Source: Planococcus sp. MB-3u-03
GTDB taxonomy: Bacteria > Bacillota > Bacilli > Bacillales_A > Planococcaceae
Direction of reading: 5' to 3'
DNA: 64,000 nt
Assembly (NCBI RefSeq): GCF_002833405.1
Contig: NZ_CP025135.1
Span: forward strand, 3,267,501-3,331,500
The translations under genes and the position numbers were made by a program. Positions 25,660-36,337 of this stretch are shown here, in pieces. Under the pieces are notes generated by a model. The model was not told the DNA's origin. It worked only from the letters and a program-made list of their open reading frames with translations, and ran no database searches. Numbering within the stretch: position 1 is the first letter of the stretch; each line of letters begins with the position of its first letter.

Positions 25660-27222
25660 TCACTTAATGGATTCCATTATTTCTTTGTATACAGCTACTT
25701 GATCTCTTCCGTTTTGCTTTGCTGCATAAAGGGCAAGATCCGCTTTCTTCAAAAGCTGCTGCAAGCTTCCGTCCTTGCTTTGGGCAACGCCTATGCTCAC
25801 TGTGGCTGAAATCATTCCTTCGGCTGTGACGAGTGGATGCGACTGCAAATAGCCCCTTAGTTCATTGCCTACTTGCTCCGCTTGCCCCACTGTAACTCCT
25901 TTCAACGCCAGAACAAACTCCTCGCCGCCGTATCGGGCAAAAATCTGCCCTTGCTGCAATTTGTTTCGGCAAATTCGCGCGATATGGACAAGCACTTGGT
26001 CGCCTATGTCATGTCCATGAGTATCATTGATCGCTTTAAAATGATCGATATCCATGAGAATGACTGAAAAAGGATCGGAACTCCCTTTAGCGGCTGCAAA
26101 ATCCTGTTCGCATTGCCGCAGGAAAGCGCGTCTGTTATAAACTTGTGTCAGTTCGTCGTAAAAGGCTTGATGCTCCAATTGCTGCTGCAGTTTTTTCAAT
26201 TCGGTCACGTCTGTGAAAATAAGCAGTAAGCCTTCACTGCTGCCCCCATGCTTCATGGTCGATGCACTAATTTGGTAGATGCGCTCCGAATGCCCGATTA
26301 CTGCTTGAACTTCCTGGCCATCTGCCATGCTCCCCAATTCAACAGGAAACCGCTCCCCTGTCAGGCGCGGCCATATCCTTTGAAATTCCATGCCATACAT
26401 AGGCTGATCCAAAAGCGGGAAATTGTTTTTCGCAGCCCGGTTAAACTCTATCAACCGGTGGGACTTATCAAGCACAATGACGCCATCTTTGATGTTATTG
26501 AAAATGATGTCTTTCGCCACCGGCATAATCGCAAACAAGGTCGATGAGCTGATCGCCCAAAAATATAAAAGAGACGATAGCCATAGCACCATCGGAACCG
26601 GGTCCAGGCCGCTCGGCGTCACGCCAACCAAATACAGAAAGGAAGTCAGCATCGGCAGCAATTGCCCGAACAATAAAGCGATTAGCTGCCGACGATAGGT
26701 ACGTGCCGTATCCTTCCACTTCGAAAGCAAAAGAATAAAAGCCACGAACATGCAGGAGAAAATATATAGGCCGTGGACAGCATACCAGGTCCCGATTTCC
26801 TGGTAGATAAACGGCATGCCCATTACGGGATCTGCTTCAAATACACGGTAGTGCAGCCCATGCCAATCGTTGGTGATGACCATCAGCAAGGTAATGAACG
26901 GCACGATCAATAAGGACCAAAACCCAGCCCTCGTCACGTTGATTCCCAAGTAGCGCATGATGAACAGCAAACCCAAAGGGGCAGAGAGCGGCATGCCGAT
27001 GTATTGGATAACAGTCCAAAACTTCATCTGACCGAGTGTCGCTGCAGTCAACGCCATACCGGCACCGAAGCAATAGATGCCGATTGCCGCGGTATAGAGC
27101 AGGAAATAACGAGCAATTTCCGGATAATTATGGCGCTTGCGGAAAACGTATATAAGTAAAAACAGGATAAATACAGTCGACATACAAATTAAGGTAAGGT
27201 ATACCATCAGCGGGGAATGCAC
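25660..27222 (-). CDS. Membrane-bound diguanylate cyclase (7TM-PAS-GGDEF)
   Basis: 520 residues. The N-terminal 210 residues hold seven hydrophobic helices of the histidine-kinase N-terminal 7TM type. A PAS-like domain follows (about 215-330: GVIVLDKSHRLIEFNRAAKN), then a coiled linker and a GGDEF domain (about 350-515) with an intact active site YGGEEF (about residue 431). It should make cyclic di-GMP in response to a membrane or ligand signal. I do not see the RxxD inhibitory-site residues just upstream of GGEEF (QQGQ is there). No EAL or PilZ gene is in the window, but the ica-type operon at 58.6 kb is a possible target. The start is GTG at 27222, six bases after GAGGGGTG. Confidence 0.9.
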   Translation of the reverse strand: MHSPLMVYLTLICMSTVFILFLLIYVFRKRHNYPEIARYFLLYTAAIGIYCFGAGMALTAATLGQMKFWTVIQYIGMPLSAPLGLLFIMRYLGINVTRAGFWSLLIVPFITLLMVITNDWHGLHYRVFEADPVMGMPFIYQEIGTWYAVHGLYIFSCMFVAFILLLSKWKDTARTYRRQLIALLFGQLLPMLTSFLYLVGVTPSGLDPVPMVLWLSSLLYFWAISSSTLFAIMPVAKDIIFNNIKDGVIVLDKSHRLIEFNRAAKNNFPLLDQPMYGMEFQRIWPRLTGERFPVELGSMADGQEVQAVIGHSERIYQISASTMKHGGSSEGLLLIFTDVTELKKLQQQLEHQAFYDELTQVYNRRAFLRQCEQDFAAAKGSSDPFSVILMDIDHFKAINDTHGHDIGDQVLVHIARICRNKLQQGQIFARYGGEEFVLALKGVTVGQAEQVGNELRGYLQSHPLVTAEGMISATVSIGVAQSKDGSLQQLLKKADLALYAAKQNGRDQVAVYKEIMESIK

Positions 27223-27422
27223 GGAAGACACCCCTCTTTCACTCTTTTATTCATAATGTAGCATAATCTAACTGAGAAATATTGAAAAATATAACCAAAT
27301 AAAAAGAAATTTTTTACTGCGAACAGAAGAGTTATAAGCGCATAAGTCCACTTCCCTATTTTTCTATTTTCGTTGGATGGACCTGATGATTTCCCGGATC
27401 GTTTTTGGTGAATCTTTTCACT

Positions 27423-27457
27423 AAAAAAAATGACTTCGGCCATTGCCGAAGTCATTT
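27423..27457 (-). terminator. Terminator of the DUF4309-like lipoprotein gene
   Basis: AAATGACTTCGGC/GCCGAAGTCATTT stem with a T8 tail on the minus strand. The rest of the 27223-27534 gap is A/T-rich and probably contains the promoter of the cyclase gene. Confidence 0.8.
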
Positions 27458-27534
27458 CATAGCTGCAAAACACCTTTCTCAAGGCTCTTCAATTGCCATT
27501 GAAGCAGGATTTTTCAGCATTCCTTGAAATTTTC

Positions 27535-28218
27535 TTACTTGCTTCTTATTATCACTATATCCACTACCGGACCATCTTCTGTTTCAGCAGAATACGTGAT
27601 TTTGTAATTCTCGACGTAATAGATATTGAGATAGTATTGGGTTTCCGACTGGTCGTACCCTACCTCTCCTTTCGCCCCCAGTATCTCATCGATTTCTTCG
27701 AAAGTCATGCCAACTCGGGTATCGAAGACCGAGACGTCAGGATTGCCAACCAAAAATCCTTTAGCGTTATTATCATCATCCAGGAAATAACCGTCTTTCT
27801 CTTTAAACATGACGAGCCGGCTCCCGAGGAAGTAGTCATCATAAGTTGGTTCGCCGTAATGGGCAATTAAATCGTCCAGCGGCGTGCCAAGCGGCATCGG
27901 CATGGTGATGCCCTGCTGGTCTTCAGGCACTGCTTGTTCTTCTGCATCAGTCGCAGCAGTTTCAGCTTCCGCCCCTTCTTCTGCTTCTTCCGCTGTCTCT
28001 TCAGTCTCTTCAGTCTCTTCAGCCTCTTCTGTTTCATCTTCCGATTGTTCCGTTTCACCGGATCCATCCGATGCGGTTGTTGTCTGCACTTCGGCTTGTT
28101 CACTTTCTGCTTGCTGTTCGGCGATGGTGTCTGCCGTTCCACACCCCGCTATAAACAAAGCCGAGCCAAGAATCCCTGCACTTAAACTCTTTTTATAGAA
28201 ACTTTTTCTTTTCGGCAA
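27535..28218 (-). CDS. Lipoprotein with acidic repeat linker (DUF4309-like)
   Basis: 227 residues. The signal peptide ends in the lipobox FIAGC. A linker of about 70 residues is almost entirely Glu, Thr, Ala, Ser and Asp, including tandem EET/EEA units encoded by short direct DNA repeats (28000-28030). The C-terminal 120 residues form a compact domain with MPLGTPLDDLIAHYGEPTYDD and GMTFEEIDEILG, which resemble DUF4309 (YjgB-like) proteins. The start codon is TTG, with AAGGAGAGG upstream. Cell-surface location; function unknown. Confidence 0.75.
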   Translation of the reverse strand: MPKRKSFYKKSLSAGILGSALFIAGCGTADTIAEQQAESEQAEVQTTTASDGSGETEQSEDETEEAEETEETEETAEEAEEGAEAETAATDAEEQAVPEDQQGITMPMPLGTPLDDLIAHYGEPTYDDYFLGSRLVMFKEKDGYFLDDDNNAKGFLVGNPDVSVFDTRVGMTFEEIDEILGAKGEVGYDQSETQYYLNIYYVENYKITYSAETEDGPVVDIVIIRSK

Positions 28219-28341
28219 TACAATCCTCTCCTTACCATTTTTGAACTGAATCCAGTGGCTGCGACGCGTCTGGTGTCCAATACCCTGCTCTAAGGTGAGT
28301 GCTCTTATTTCCAGTTTATCATTAAAATAAACAAGAAATTA

Positions 28342-30716
<2,375 letters not shown>

Positions 30717-30770
30717 CTATCCAACACGCATGTTGTTGGGTATTGCCAATTGCATGTAATAATTCTTACA

Positions 30771-30785
30771 TTAGAATTATACTAA
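30771..30785. promoter_or_regulatory. Weak PerR-like box upstream of katG
   Basis: TTAGAATTATACTAA matches TTATAATNATTATAA at 11 of 14 defined positions. It overlaps a longer inverted repeat (ATAATTCT-N6-AGAATTAT) and shares TTAGAATTAT with the ahpC box. Confidence 0.5.
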
Positions 30786-30823
30786 ACTAGAGAACAGCTG
30801 AACAGCAATATAGATAAAAATGA

Positions 30824-30867
30824 GGGCAAATCTTTTTCTGCTTCGTTTAAAACAGCAAGAGTTGCCC
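30824..30867 (-). terminator. Possible terminator of the YIP1 gene
   Basis: GGGCAA-TCTT...AAGA-TTGCCC hairpin with a long loop, followed by CATTTTTA on the minus strand. Confidence 0.45.
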
Positions 30868-30903
30868 GAATTTCTTCCTATAATGTGTTTTCATTTTTCA
30901 ACT

Positions 30904-31545
30904 TCAGAAAAACTCACTGAAGAATGAAGCGAACAGCACAAAGACGATAATCAAAACGATGATCGTAATGATGATTCCCGGCAGCACGACGATAAAAAAA
31001 CCTTTCCAGGACGACACGCGGTGCGCTTCGCCTACCGCCTTACAGACGATAACGAATGTCCAGATAGAGACGACCGCCATCACGATGGACATGATGACGA
31101 CGATTGGGTTTCCTTCCACATCTGTCCGGTCAGCCAGGAAGGTTTCGGGTGATGCCAGCACCCAGATGATGAGAAGCGGCAACAGCCAAATTTGCGGGAT
31201 TTGGGCCGTGACCAGCGCCTTGAACATTTCCTGATACGTCGCCGTCCCTTTAAACAATCGGCCGACAAGCACCAGGATCGCGGCTCCAAGAAAATAGCCG
31301 AACGCGCTGCCGATCGGCCCGGTCACCAACGCCTGTAGAATGGCAGCCCAGGGTGGCATGTCGGAGCTGCGTTCATTCATCATCCCGATCAAACCCGAAG
31401 CAAAGCCCGTGAGGACAATGAGCAGTATAATGAACTTGAATGATTTTCGTTCAATGACGAAACGGACGGTTTCCCGCGTGCGCAGCCAGATATCGGTGAA
31501 TGGGTTCACCCCGCGCTCGCTTCTGATTCGCTCTTCCCTTACCAT
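30904..31545 (-). CDS. YIP1 family membrane protein
   Basis: 213 residues: a cytoplasmic N-terminal segment (NPFTDIWLRTRETVRFVIE, the YIP1 lead-in), then five hydrophobic helices. The family occurs in many Bacillota and its bacterial role is unknown. Start at 31545, with AAAGGAGG eight bases upstream; the ATG 13 codons earlier has no site. Monocistronic. Confidence 0.8.
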   Translation of the reverse strand: MVREERIRSERGVNPFTDIWLRTRETVRFVIERKSFKFIILLIVLTGFASGLIGMMNERSSDMPPWAAILQALVTGPIGSAFGYFLGAAILVLVGRLFKGTATYQEMFKALVTAQIPQIWLLPLLIIWVLASPETFLADRTDVEGNPIVVIMSIVMAVVSIWTFVIVCKAVGEAHRVSSWKGFFIVVLPGIIITIIVLIIVFVLFASFFSEFF

Positions 31546-31699
31546 GATTTCTTCCTCCTTTCTTATCAAAGATCGCAGTGGCACAAAAGACTATCCCCTA
31601 TGTTTCTTCATAACTCCCGAATACCCTTTTTTGACGAAGGGCGTGAAATCGCAGTGGAAATGATAAGCGAACAGCCAATTGAGAAAGGAGTCATGCCGA

Positions 31700-32272
31700 A
31701 TGGAAATTGACAATATGCTTGGCGCGCGTTCCAGGCAGGAATTGAGGGAGTGGCTGGAGAAAAATTCGGCTTCGGCGAAGTTTTGCTGGGTACTGATCGG
31801 GACCAAGGAACGGCCAGAAGGGATCCCTTATTTGGATGCCGTGGAAGAAGCCTTATGCTTTGGCTGGATTGACGGTATCACGAAAAAGACAGCCGATAAT
31901 CGATTGGTCCAGCGGCTTTCACCGCGTCGGAAAAAGAGCAATTGGACCGAATTGAACAAAGAGCGCATCAGAAGGCTGGAGAAGCTGGGTTTGATGACAG
32001 AGCAGGGGTTGAACATCCTCCCCGATATGCGGCCTGAGTCGTTCACTATCGACCCCGAGATTGAAGCGCGCCTGAAGGAAGACCCGCAAGTCTATGAAAA
32101 CTTCTTGAACTTCCCTGAACTATACCGCCGGATCCGTATTGATAATATACAAGGATACAAAAGCTATGACCGCGAGCTTTTCGACAAGCGCCTGGAAAAA
32201 TTCATTGAGAATACACGCGCCAATAAAATGTACGGGCAATGGAACGACAATGGGCGCTTATTGGATGACTGA
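31700..32272 (+). CDS. YdeI/OmpD-associated family protein
   Basis: 190 residues. The N-terminus (LGARSRQELREWLEKNSASAKFCWVLIG, then YLDAVEEALCFGWIDGITKK) and the C-terminal helical section (YRRIRIDNIQGYKSYDRELFDKRLEKFIENT) match the bacteriocin-protection YdeI/OmdA family. The biochemical role is not established. Start at 31700, nine bases after GAAAGGAG. Convergent with the S-box-controlled transporter operon. Confidence 0.82.
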   Translation: MEIDNMLGARSRQELREWLEKNSASAKFCWVLIGTKERPEGIPYLDAVEEALCFGWIDGITKKTADNRLVQRLSPRRKKSNWTELNKERIRRLEKLGLMTEQGLNILPDMRPESFTIDPEIEARLKEDPQVYENFLNFPELYRRIRIDNIQGYKSYDRELFDKRLEKFIENTRANKMYGQWNDNGRLLDD

Positions 32273-32289
32273 AAAGCTTGTCGCATGTT

Positions 32290-32331
32290 TCTACCTTTGT
32301 TAGGTAGATATTTCTACCTTTGCTAGGTAGA
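32290..32331. repeat. Two tandem 19-bp inverted repeats
   Basis: TCTACCTTTGTTAGGTAGA (32290-32308) and TCTACCTTTGCTAGGTAGA (32313-32331) differ at one loop base and repeat with a 23-bp period. They lie between convergent genes, outside the terminator. Their role is unknown. Confidence 0.6.
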
Positions 32332-32360
32332 ACTTTGCGAGGAACGCTGTCATCTCCATC

Positions 32361-32408
32361 GAAAAAAGGCATCCTTCTCAGCACTTGTGCTGGGAAGGAT
32401 GCCTTTTT
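32361..32408. terminator. Terminator of the Opp/Dpp-type operon
   Basis: AAAAAAGGCATCCTTC-CAGCA...TGCTG-GGATGCCTTTTT hairpin just beyond the last ATPase stop codon. Confidence 0.8.
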
Positions 32409-32411
32409 CTT

Positions 32412-33428
32412 CTATACATATAGCGGATCTTTCGGCGCATCAGCCGGCTGTTTTTCGACAAGTGGATAAAAACAGGCGACTTCTTGGCCCGAGAGCCCTC
32501 TCGGTTCGAGTGCCGGCACTTCATTTTTGCAGCGTTCGGTGGCCATGGGACATCTTGTGTGGAATACGCAGCCGCTTGGCGGGTTCGCCGGCGACGGCAG
32601 CTCGCCTTTCAAGACGATGCGTTCCCGGCCGCGCTCGAGCAACGGGTCGGGAACCGGCACTGCCGACAGCAAGGATTGCGTATACGGATGCTGGACTTTT
32701 GTATAGAACGCGCCTTTTTCCGATTTCTCCATCACTTTTCCTAGATACATGACAGCCACACGGTCGGCCAAATGATTGATGACGGATAAATCATGCGCGA
32801 TGAAAACATAGGTCAAGCCCAATTGCTTCTGCAGATCCTGAAGCAAATTGATGACTTGCGCCTGCACCGAAACATCGAGTGCACTGACCGGCTCATCGCA
32901 GATTAGCAGTTCCGGCTCCAGGGCAAGGGCGCGGGCAATGCCGACACGCTGCCGCTGACCGCCAGAAAACTCATGCGGCAGTTTATCGTAATGCGTGTCC
33001 GGGTTCAATCCGACGAGTTCAAGCAATTCCTTGACCCTCGATTCCAGCCGCTCGGTCTTTTTATAGGCTTTCAACGGCGCCGCTATGCTATCCCCGATCT
33101 TCATGCGCGGATTCAAACTGGTGTAGGGATCCTGGAAAATCATCTGGACATTGCGCCGCATATCATGAAGTTCTTTGGCGCTCGCATCTGCGTAATCTTT
33201 TCCATGGAATAGGATTTCACCCGCTGTCGGTTGCTGCAGGCCGACAATGCTTCTCGCGAGTGTGCTTTTTCCGCAGCCCGATTCGCCGACGATGCCGAGT
33301 GTCTCGCCTTTTTGGACTTGGAGGTCGATGCCGTTCAGCGCTTTGACGTAGCTTTTCTCGCGCTGCAACAAGCCTTTTTTGACGGGGAAATGGACATGCA
33401 GCCCTTTGATATCCAATAATGCGCTCAT
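32412..33428 (-). CDS. Oligopeptide-type ABC transporter ATP-binding protein (DppF/OppF-like)
   Basis: 338 residues. The N-terminal ABC domain has Walker A GESGCGKST, signature HEFSGGQRQRVGIARAL, Walker B LLICDEPVSALD and the H-loop IAHDLSV. The C-terminal extension (CVFHTRCPMATERCKNEVPAL) holds the Cys motif of the oligo/dipeptide ATPases, which may bind an iron-sulfur cluster. Its ATG overlaps the previous stop codon (ATGA), so translation is coupled. Last gene of the S-box-controlled operon. It powers import together with the sister ATPase. Confidence 0.93.
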   Translation of the reverse strand: MSALLDIKGLHVHFPVKKGLLQREKSYVKALNGIDLQVQKGETLGIVGESGCGKSTLARSIVGLQQPTAGEILFHGKDYADASAKELHDMRRNVQMIFQDPYTSLNPRMKIGDSIAAPLKAYKKTERLESRVKELLELVGLNPDTHYDKLPHEFSGGQRQRVGIARALALEPELLICDEPVSALDVSVQAQVINLLQDLQKQLGLTYVFIAHDLSVINHLADRVAVMYLGKVMEKSEKGAFYTKVQHPYTQSLLSAVPVPDPLLERGRERIVLKGELPSPANPPSGCVFHTRCPMATERCKNEVPALEPRGLSGQEVACFYPLVEKQPADAPKDPLYV

Positions 33429-34432
33429 GTTATCAGCACCCCTTCCAATTGCTTTTTCTGTTCTTCGAATTCATTACTTGAAAGAATGCACGCTGCCGAA
33501 TGATTGCCTTCGCGATGCTCCAGCGGCGGATCAACTTGCCGGCATGCGTCCCGTGCGAATGGGCATCTCGGTTCGAACGCGCATCCCGCCGGCCGGTCGA
33601 TCAAACTCGGCGGCTGCCCGTCGATCGGGATGAGCCGCTCCGGGCCGCCTTCCCGGATGACCGGGACCGAACGCAAGAGCGACCACGTATATGGCATCGA
33701 AGTCCTGTAGAAGATATCTTCAGCACTTCCCGATTCGACGATTTTCCCGGCATACATGACCAGGATGCGGTCAGCCAAGTGGGCAACGACGCCGAGGTCG
33801 TGGGTGATGACGAGAATGGCCGTGCCGTATTTTTCCTGGATGCCCTTCAGCAAATCCAAAACTTGCGCCTGTATGGTGACATCGAGCGCCGTCGTCGGCT
33901 CATCCGCAATCAATAATTTCGGGTTGGAAGCAAGCGCCATCGCGATCAAGACACGCTGGCGCATCCCACCCGAGAATTGATGCGGGTAGCTGTTCATGCG
34001 TGCTTTGGCATCGGCAATGCCGACGTCTTCCAATAACTCAATCGCTTTTTCGCGGGCTTGCTGTTTCGGCCGTTTTTGATGGGCTTGAATGGCTTCGATC
34101 AATTGCTTGCCGATTTTGGAGACGGGATTCAAACTCGACATCGGATCCTGAAAGATCATGGCGATGTCATTGCCCCGCAGTTTCCTAAGTTCCGTTTTGC
34201 CCATTTCCAACACCGATTGGCCTTCAAAATGGATTGTGCCTTCCGGATACTTTGCAGGCGGTTCCGGATTGAGCTTCATCAAGGAATGGGCAAGCACGCT
34301 TTTGCCGCTCCCCGACTCCCCGACGATGCCGATGGTCTCCCCTTTCTGGATGGAAAAGGACACGCCGTCGACTGCTTTCACGAGGCCGCCCGGTGTATCA
34401 AGATGGACATGAAGATTTTCTACTTGCAACAT
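33425..34432 (-). CDS. Oligopeptide-type ABC transporter ATP-binding protein (DppD/OppD-like)
   Basis: 335 residues. Walker [10 protein letters not shown], signature [17 protein letters not shown], Walker [14 protein letters not shown]-loop ITHDLGVV, and the C-terminal Cys-containing extension ([14 protein letters not shown]). I chose the ATG at 34432 because AAAGGGGG lies seven bases upstream, seven codons inside the longest open frame. It overlaps the next gene by four bases. Cytosolic partner of the two permeases. Confidence 0.92.
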   Translation of the reverse strand: MLQVENLHVHLDTPGGLVKAVDGVSFSIQKGETIGIVGESGSGKSVLAHSLMKLNPEPPAKYPEGTIHFEGQSVLEMGKTELRKLRGNDIAMIFQDPMSSLNPVSKIGKQLIEAIQAHQKRPKQQAREKAIELLEDVGIADAKARMNSYPHQFSGGMRQRVLIAMALASNPKLLIADEPTTALDVTIQAQVLDLLKGIQEKYGTAILVITHDLGVVAHLADRILVMYAGKIVESGSAEDIFYRTSMPYTWSLLRSVPVIREGGPERLIPIDGQPPSLIDRPAGCAFEPRCPFARDACRQVDPPLEHREGNHSAACILSSNEFEEQKKQLEGVLIT

Positions 34433-34445
34433 TCGAGTGCCCCCT

Positions 34446-35276
34446 TTAGGCAAGTTTGGTTTTGCGCTTGCGTTTCGCTTGATGTGGATTAAAACTGTCC
34501 CTCAGCCCATCGCCGAGCAAATTCAAAGCCAGAACAGTGATGACGATCGCAAGGCCTGGGAAAATGGAATACCAAGGCGCGATGGTCACGTAGATCTGTG
34601 CTTCCTGCAGCATATTGCCCCAGGTCGGCGTTGACGGGTTAACCCCCACGCCGAGAAAGCTGAGCGCCGCTTCCGCTAAAATCGCTTTCGCGAAAATGAA
34701 GGTGCTTTGGACGATAACCGGGGACAGAATATTCGGCAATACGTATTTGGCGATGATCACCGCATGGCTCGATCCGGTCGTCTGGGCCGCTTCGATATAG
34801 GATTGGTTTTTCACTTGCAGCGTCGCCGAACGGACGACTCTCGCCATGACCGGGAAAAACGCCAGCGTCAAAGCGATGATGATATTGGTGATGCTGCCGC
34901 CAAGTGCTGCAACCAGCGCAAGCGCAAGGATGAGTGCCGGAAACGCCAGAAAGCCGTCAATGATTCTCATCAGCACGAAATCCACTTTGCGGAAATAGCC
35001 GGAGATTAAGCCGATCACTGTGCCGATTACCGTTGACAGCACCGCAACGATGACGCCGACAGACAAGGACACCCGGGCCGCGACGATGGTCCGCGAGAAA
35101 ATGTCGCGGCCAAAATCATCCGTGCCGAACCAATGCGCCCCTGAAGGGCCGGTCAAGCGCTGTTCCGGGGAAATCGCGGCCGGCGAGAAAGGCAGCCAGA
35201 AACTTGCGGTGATGGCCGCAAGCGCGACGATCAATAGCATCGCCAGCGCCAGCAAATTCGTTTTCTTAGTAAACAT
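34446..35276 (-). CDS. Oligopeptide-type ABC transporter permease (DppC/OppC-like)
   Basis: 276 residues, six predicted transmembrane helices. The N-terminal extracytoplasmic loop has GPSGAHWFGTDDFGRDIFSR (HWxGTDxxGRD is the DppC hallmark). The EAA loop that docks the ATPases is YIEAAQTTGSSHAVIIAKYVLPN. Start at 35276, nine bases after GAAGGAG. Confidence 0.92.
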   Translation of the reverse strand: MFTKKTNLLALAMLLIVALAAITASFWLPFSPAAISPEQRLTGPSGAHWFGTDDFGRDIFSRTIVAARVSLSVGVIVAVLSTVIGTVIGLISGYFRKVDFVLMRIIDGFLAFPALILALALVAALGGSITNIIIALTLAFFPVMARVVRSATLQVKNQSYIEAAQTTGSSHAVIIAKYVLPNILSPVIVQSTFIFAKAILAEAALSFLGVGVNPSTPTWGNMLQEAQIYVTIAPWYSIFPGLAIVITVLALNLLGDGLRDSFNPHQAKRKRKTKLA

Positions 35277-35299
35277 CGGTTTCGTCTCCTTCCAAATGG

Positions 35300-36244
35300 T
35301 CAATCATAGCGGATGCGTGGATCGAGGAATGTGTACAGCAGATCTACCAATAGATTGACGAACACATAAATGCCGGCAATGAACAACACAATTCCCTGTA
35401 CGACCGGGTAATCGCGGCGGTGGATGGAATCGACCAAGAGCTGGCCGATGCCCGGAATCGTGAACAAAGTTTCGATGATGACTGTGCCGCCGAGCAAGCC
35501 GGCCACTGTAGCGCCGAGCACCGTGGTCGTTGGGATCAAGGCATTGATGAAGACATGGCGCATCAATACTTCACGTTCCTTTACGCCTTTCGCGCGCGCC
35601 GTTTTGATGTAATCCTGATTGACCGAATCGAGCATGCTGTCGCGCAGCATCCGGGCGATGATGCCCACCTCAACGATCGCCAGTACAAACGATGGCAGCA
35701 AAATATGGTGAAGCCATGCATCCGCCCCTTCCGCAAACGGCACATAACCGGCCACCGGAAAGATCGGCAGCGCGACGCCGAAGCCGAGCACCAATAGCGT
35801 CGCGAGCCAGAATTCCGGGACCGATACGCCGAACAAGGAAACCGATGTGAAAATCGGGTCCAAGACAGTCTTGCGCAACGCGACGATGAGGATCGCCACC
35901 GGAATGGCAATGACGAGCAAAATCACCGTCGACAGCGCCATCAAGCTGAAGGTCGGCCCGAAATTCTCGGCGATCAGCGAGGTCACCGATTGCGAAGAGT
36001 AAACGGAGGTTCCGAGATCCCCCGTGATGACTTGTGCAAACCAATTGAAGAATTGGACATAAAGCGCTTGGTCTAAGCCCAGTTCACGCTCCAAATCAGC
36101 AATCGCTTCCGGTGAACTGTCCTCCCCTAAAATGAGGAACGCCGGGTTGCCGGGAGTCAGATGCACGATCATAAAGACGATTACACTGACGACCAGCATG
36201 ACGGGAATCACCGACAACAGCCGGCGAATCGTGTAGTTCAGCAT
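35300..36244 (-). CDS. Oligopeptide-type ABC transporter permease (DppB/OppB-like)
   Basis: 314 residues, six predicted helices, starting with YTIRRLLSVIPVMLVVSVIVF, the standard DppB N-terminus. The EAA loop is YIKTARAKGVKEREVLMRHVFINAL. GDLGTSVYSSQSV is the family loop after helix 1. Start at 36244, after AGAAGGGGG. A hairpin between the binding-protein gene and this gene may lower expression of the membrane and ATPase parts. Confidence 0.92.
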   Translation of the reverse strand: MLNYTIRRLLSVIPVMLVVSVIVFMIVHLTPGNPAFLILGEDSSPEAIADLERELGLDQALYVQFFNWFAQVITGDLGTSVYSSQSVTSLIAENFGPTFSLMALSTVILLVIAIPVAILIVALRKTVLDPIFTSVSLFGVSVPEFWLATLLVLGFGVALPIFPVAGYVPFAEGADAWLHHILLPSFVLAIVEVGIIARMLRDSMLDSVNQDYIKTARAKGVKEREVLMRHVFINALIPTTTVLGATVAGLLGGTVIIETLFTIPGIGQLLVDSIHRRDYPVVQGIVLFIAGIYVFVNLLVDLLYTFLDPRIRYD

Positions 36245-36270
36245 TGCTTGTTCCCCCTTCTCCATAAAAG

Positions 36271-36307
36271 GAAGAAAATCGCCAGCATCGTTCCTGACGA
36301 TTTTCTT
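36271..36307 (-). terminator. Intra-operon hairpin (partial terminator or processing site)
   Basis: GAAAATCG-CAG...CTG-CGATTTTC followed by TTCC on the minus strand, lying between the binding-protein gene and the first permease gene. Confidence 0.6.
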
Positions 36308-36337
36308 CTCTTAGTTATCCTGTTTGATGGCTCGTCG

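Noticed and set aside
31700..32272. Bacteriocin immunity gene with a nearby bacteriocin
   Set aside because: The YdeI/OmdA family name is historical. No bacteriocin precursor or exporter is nearby.
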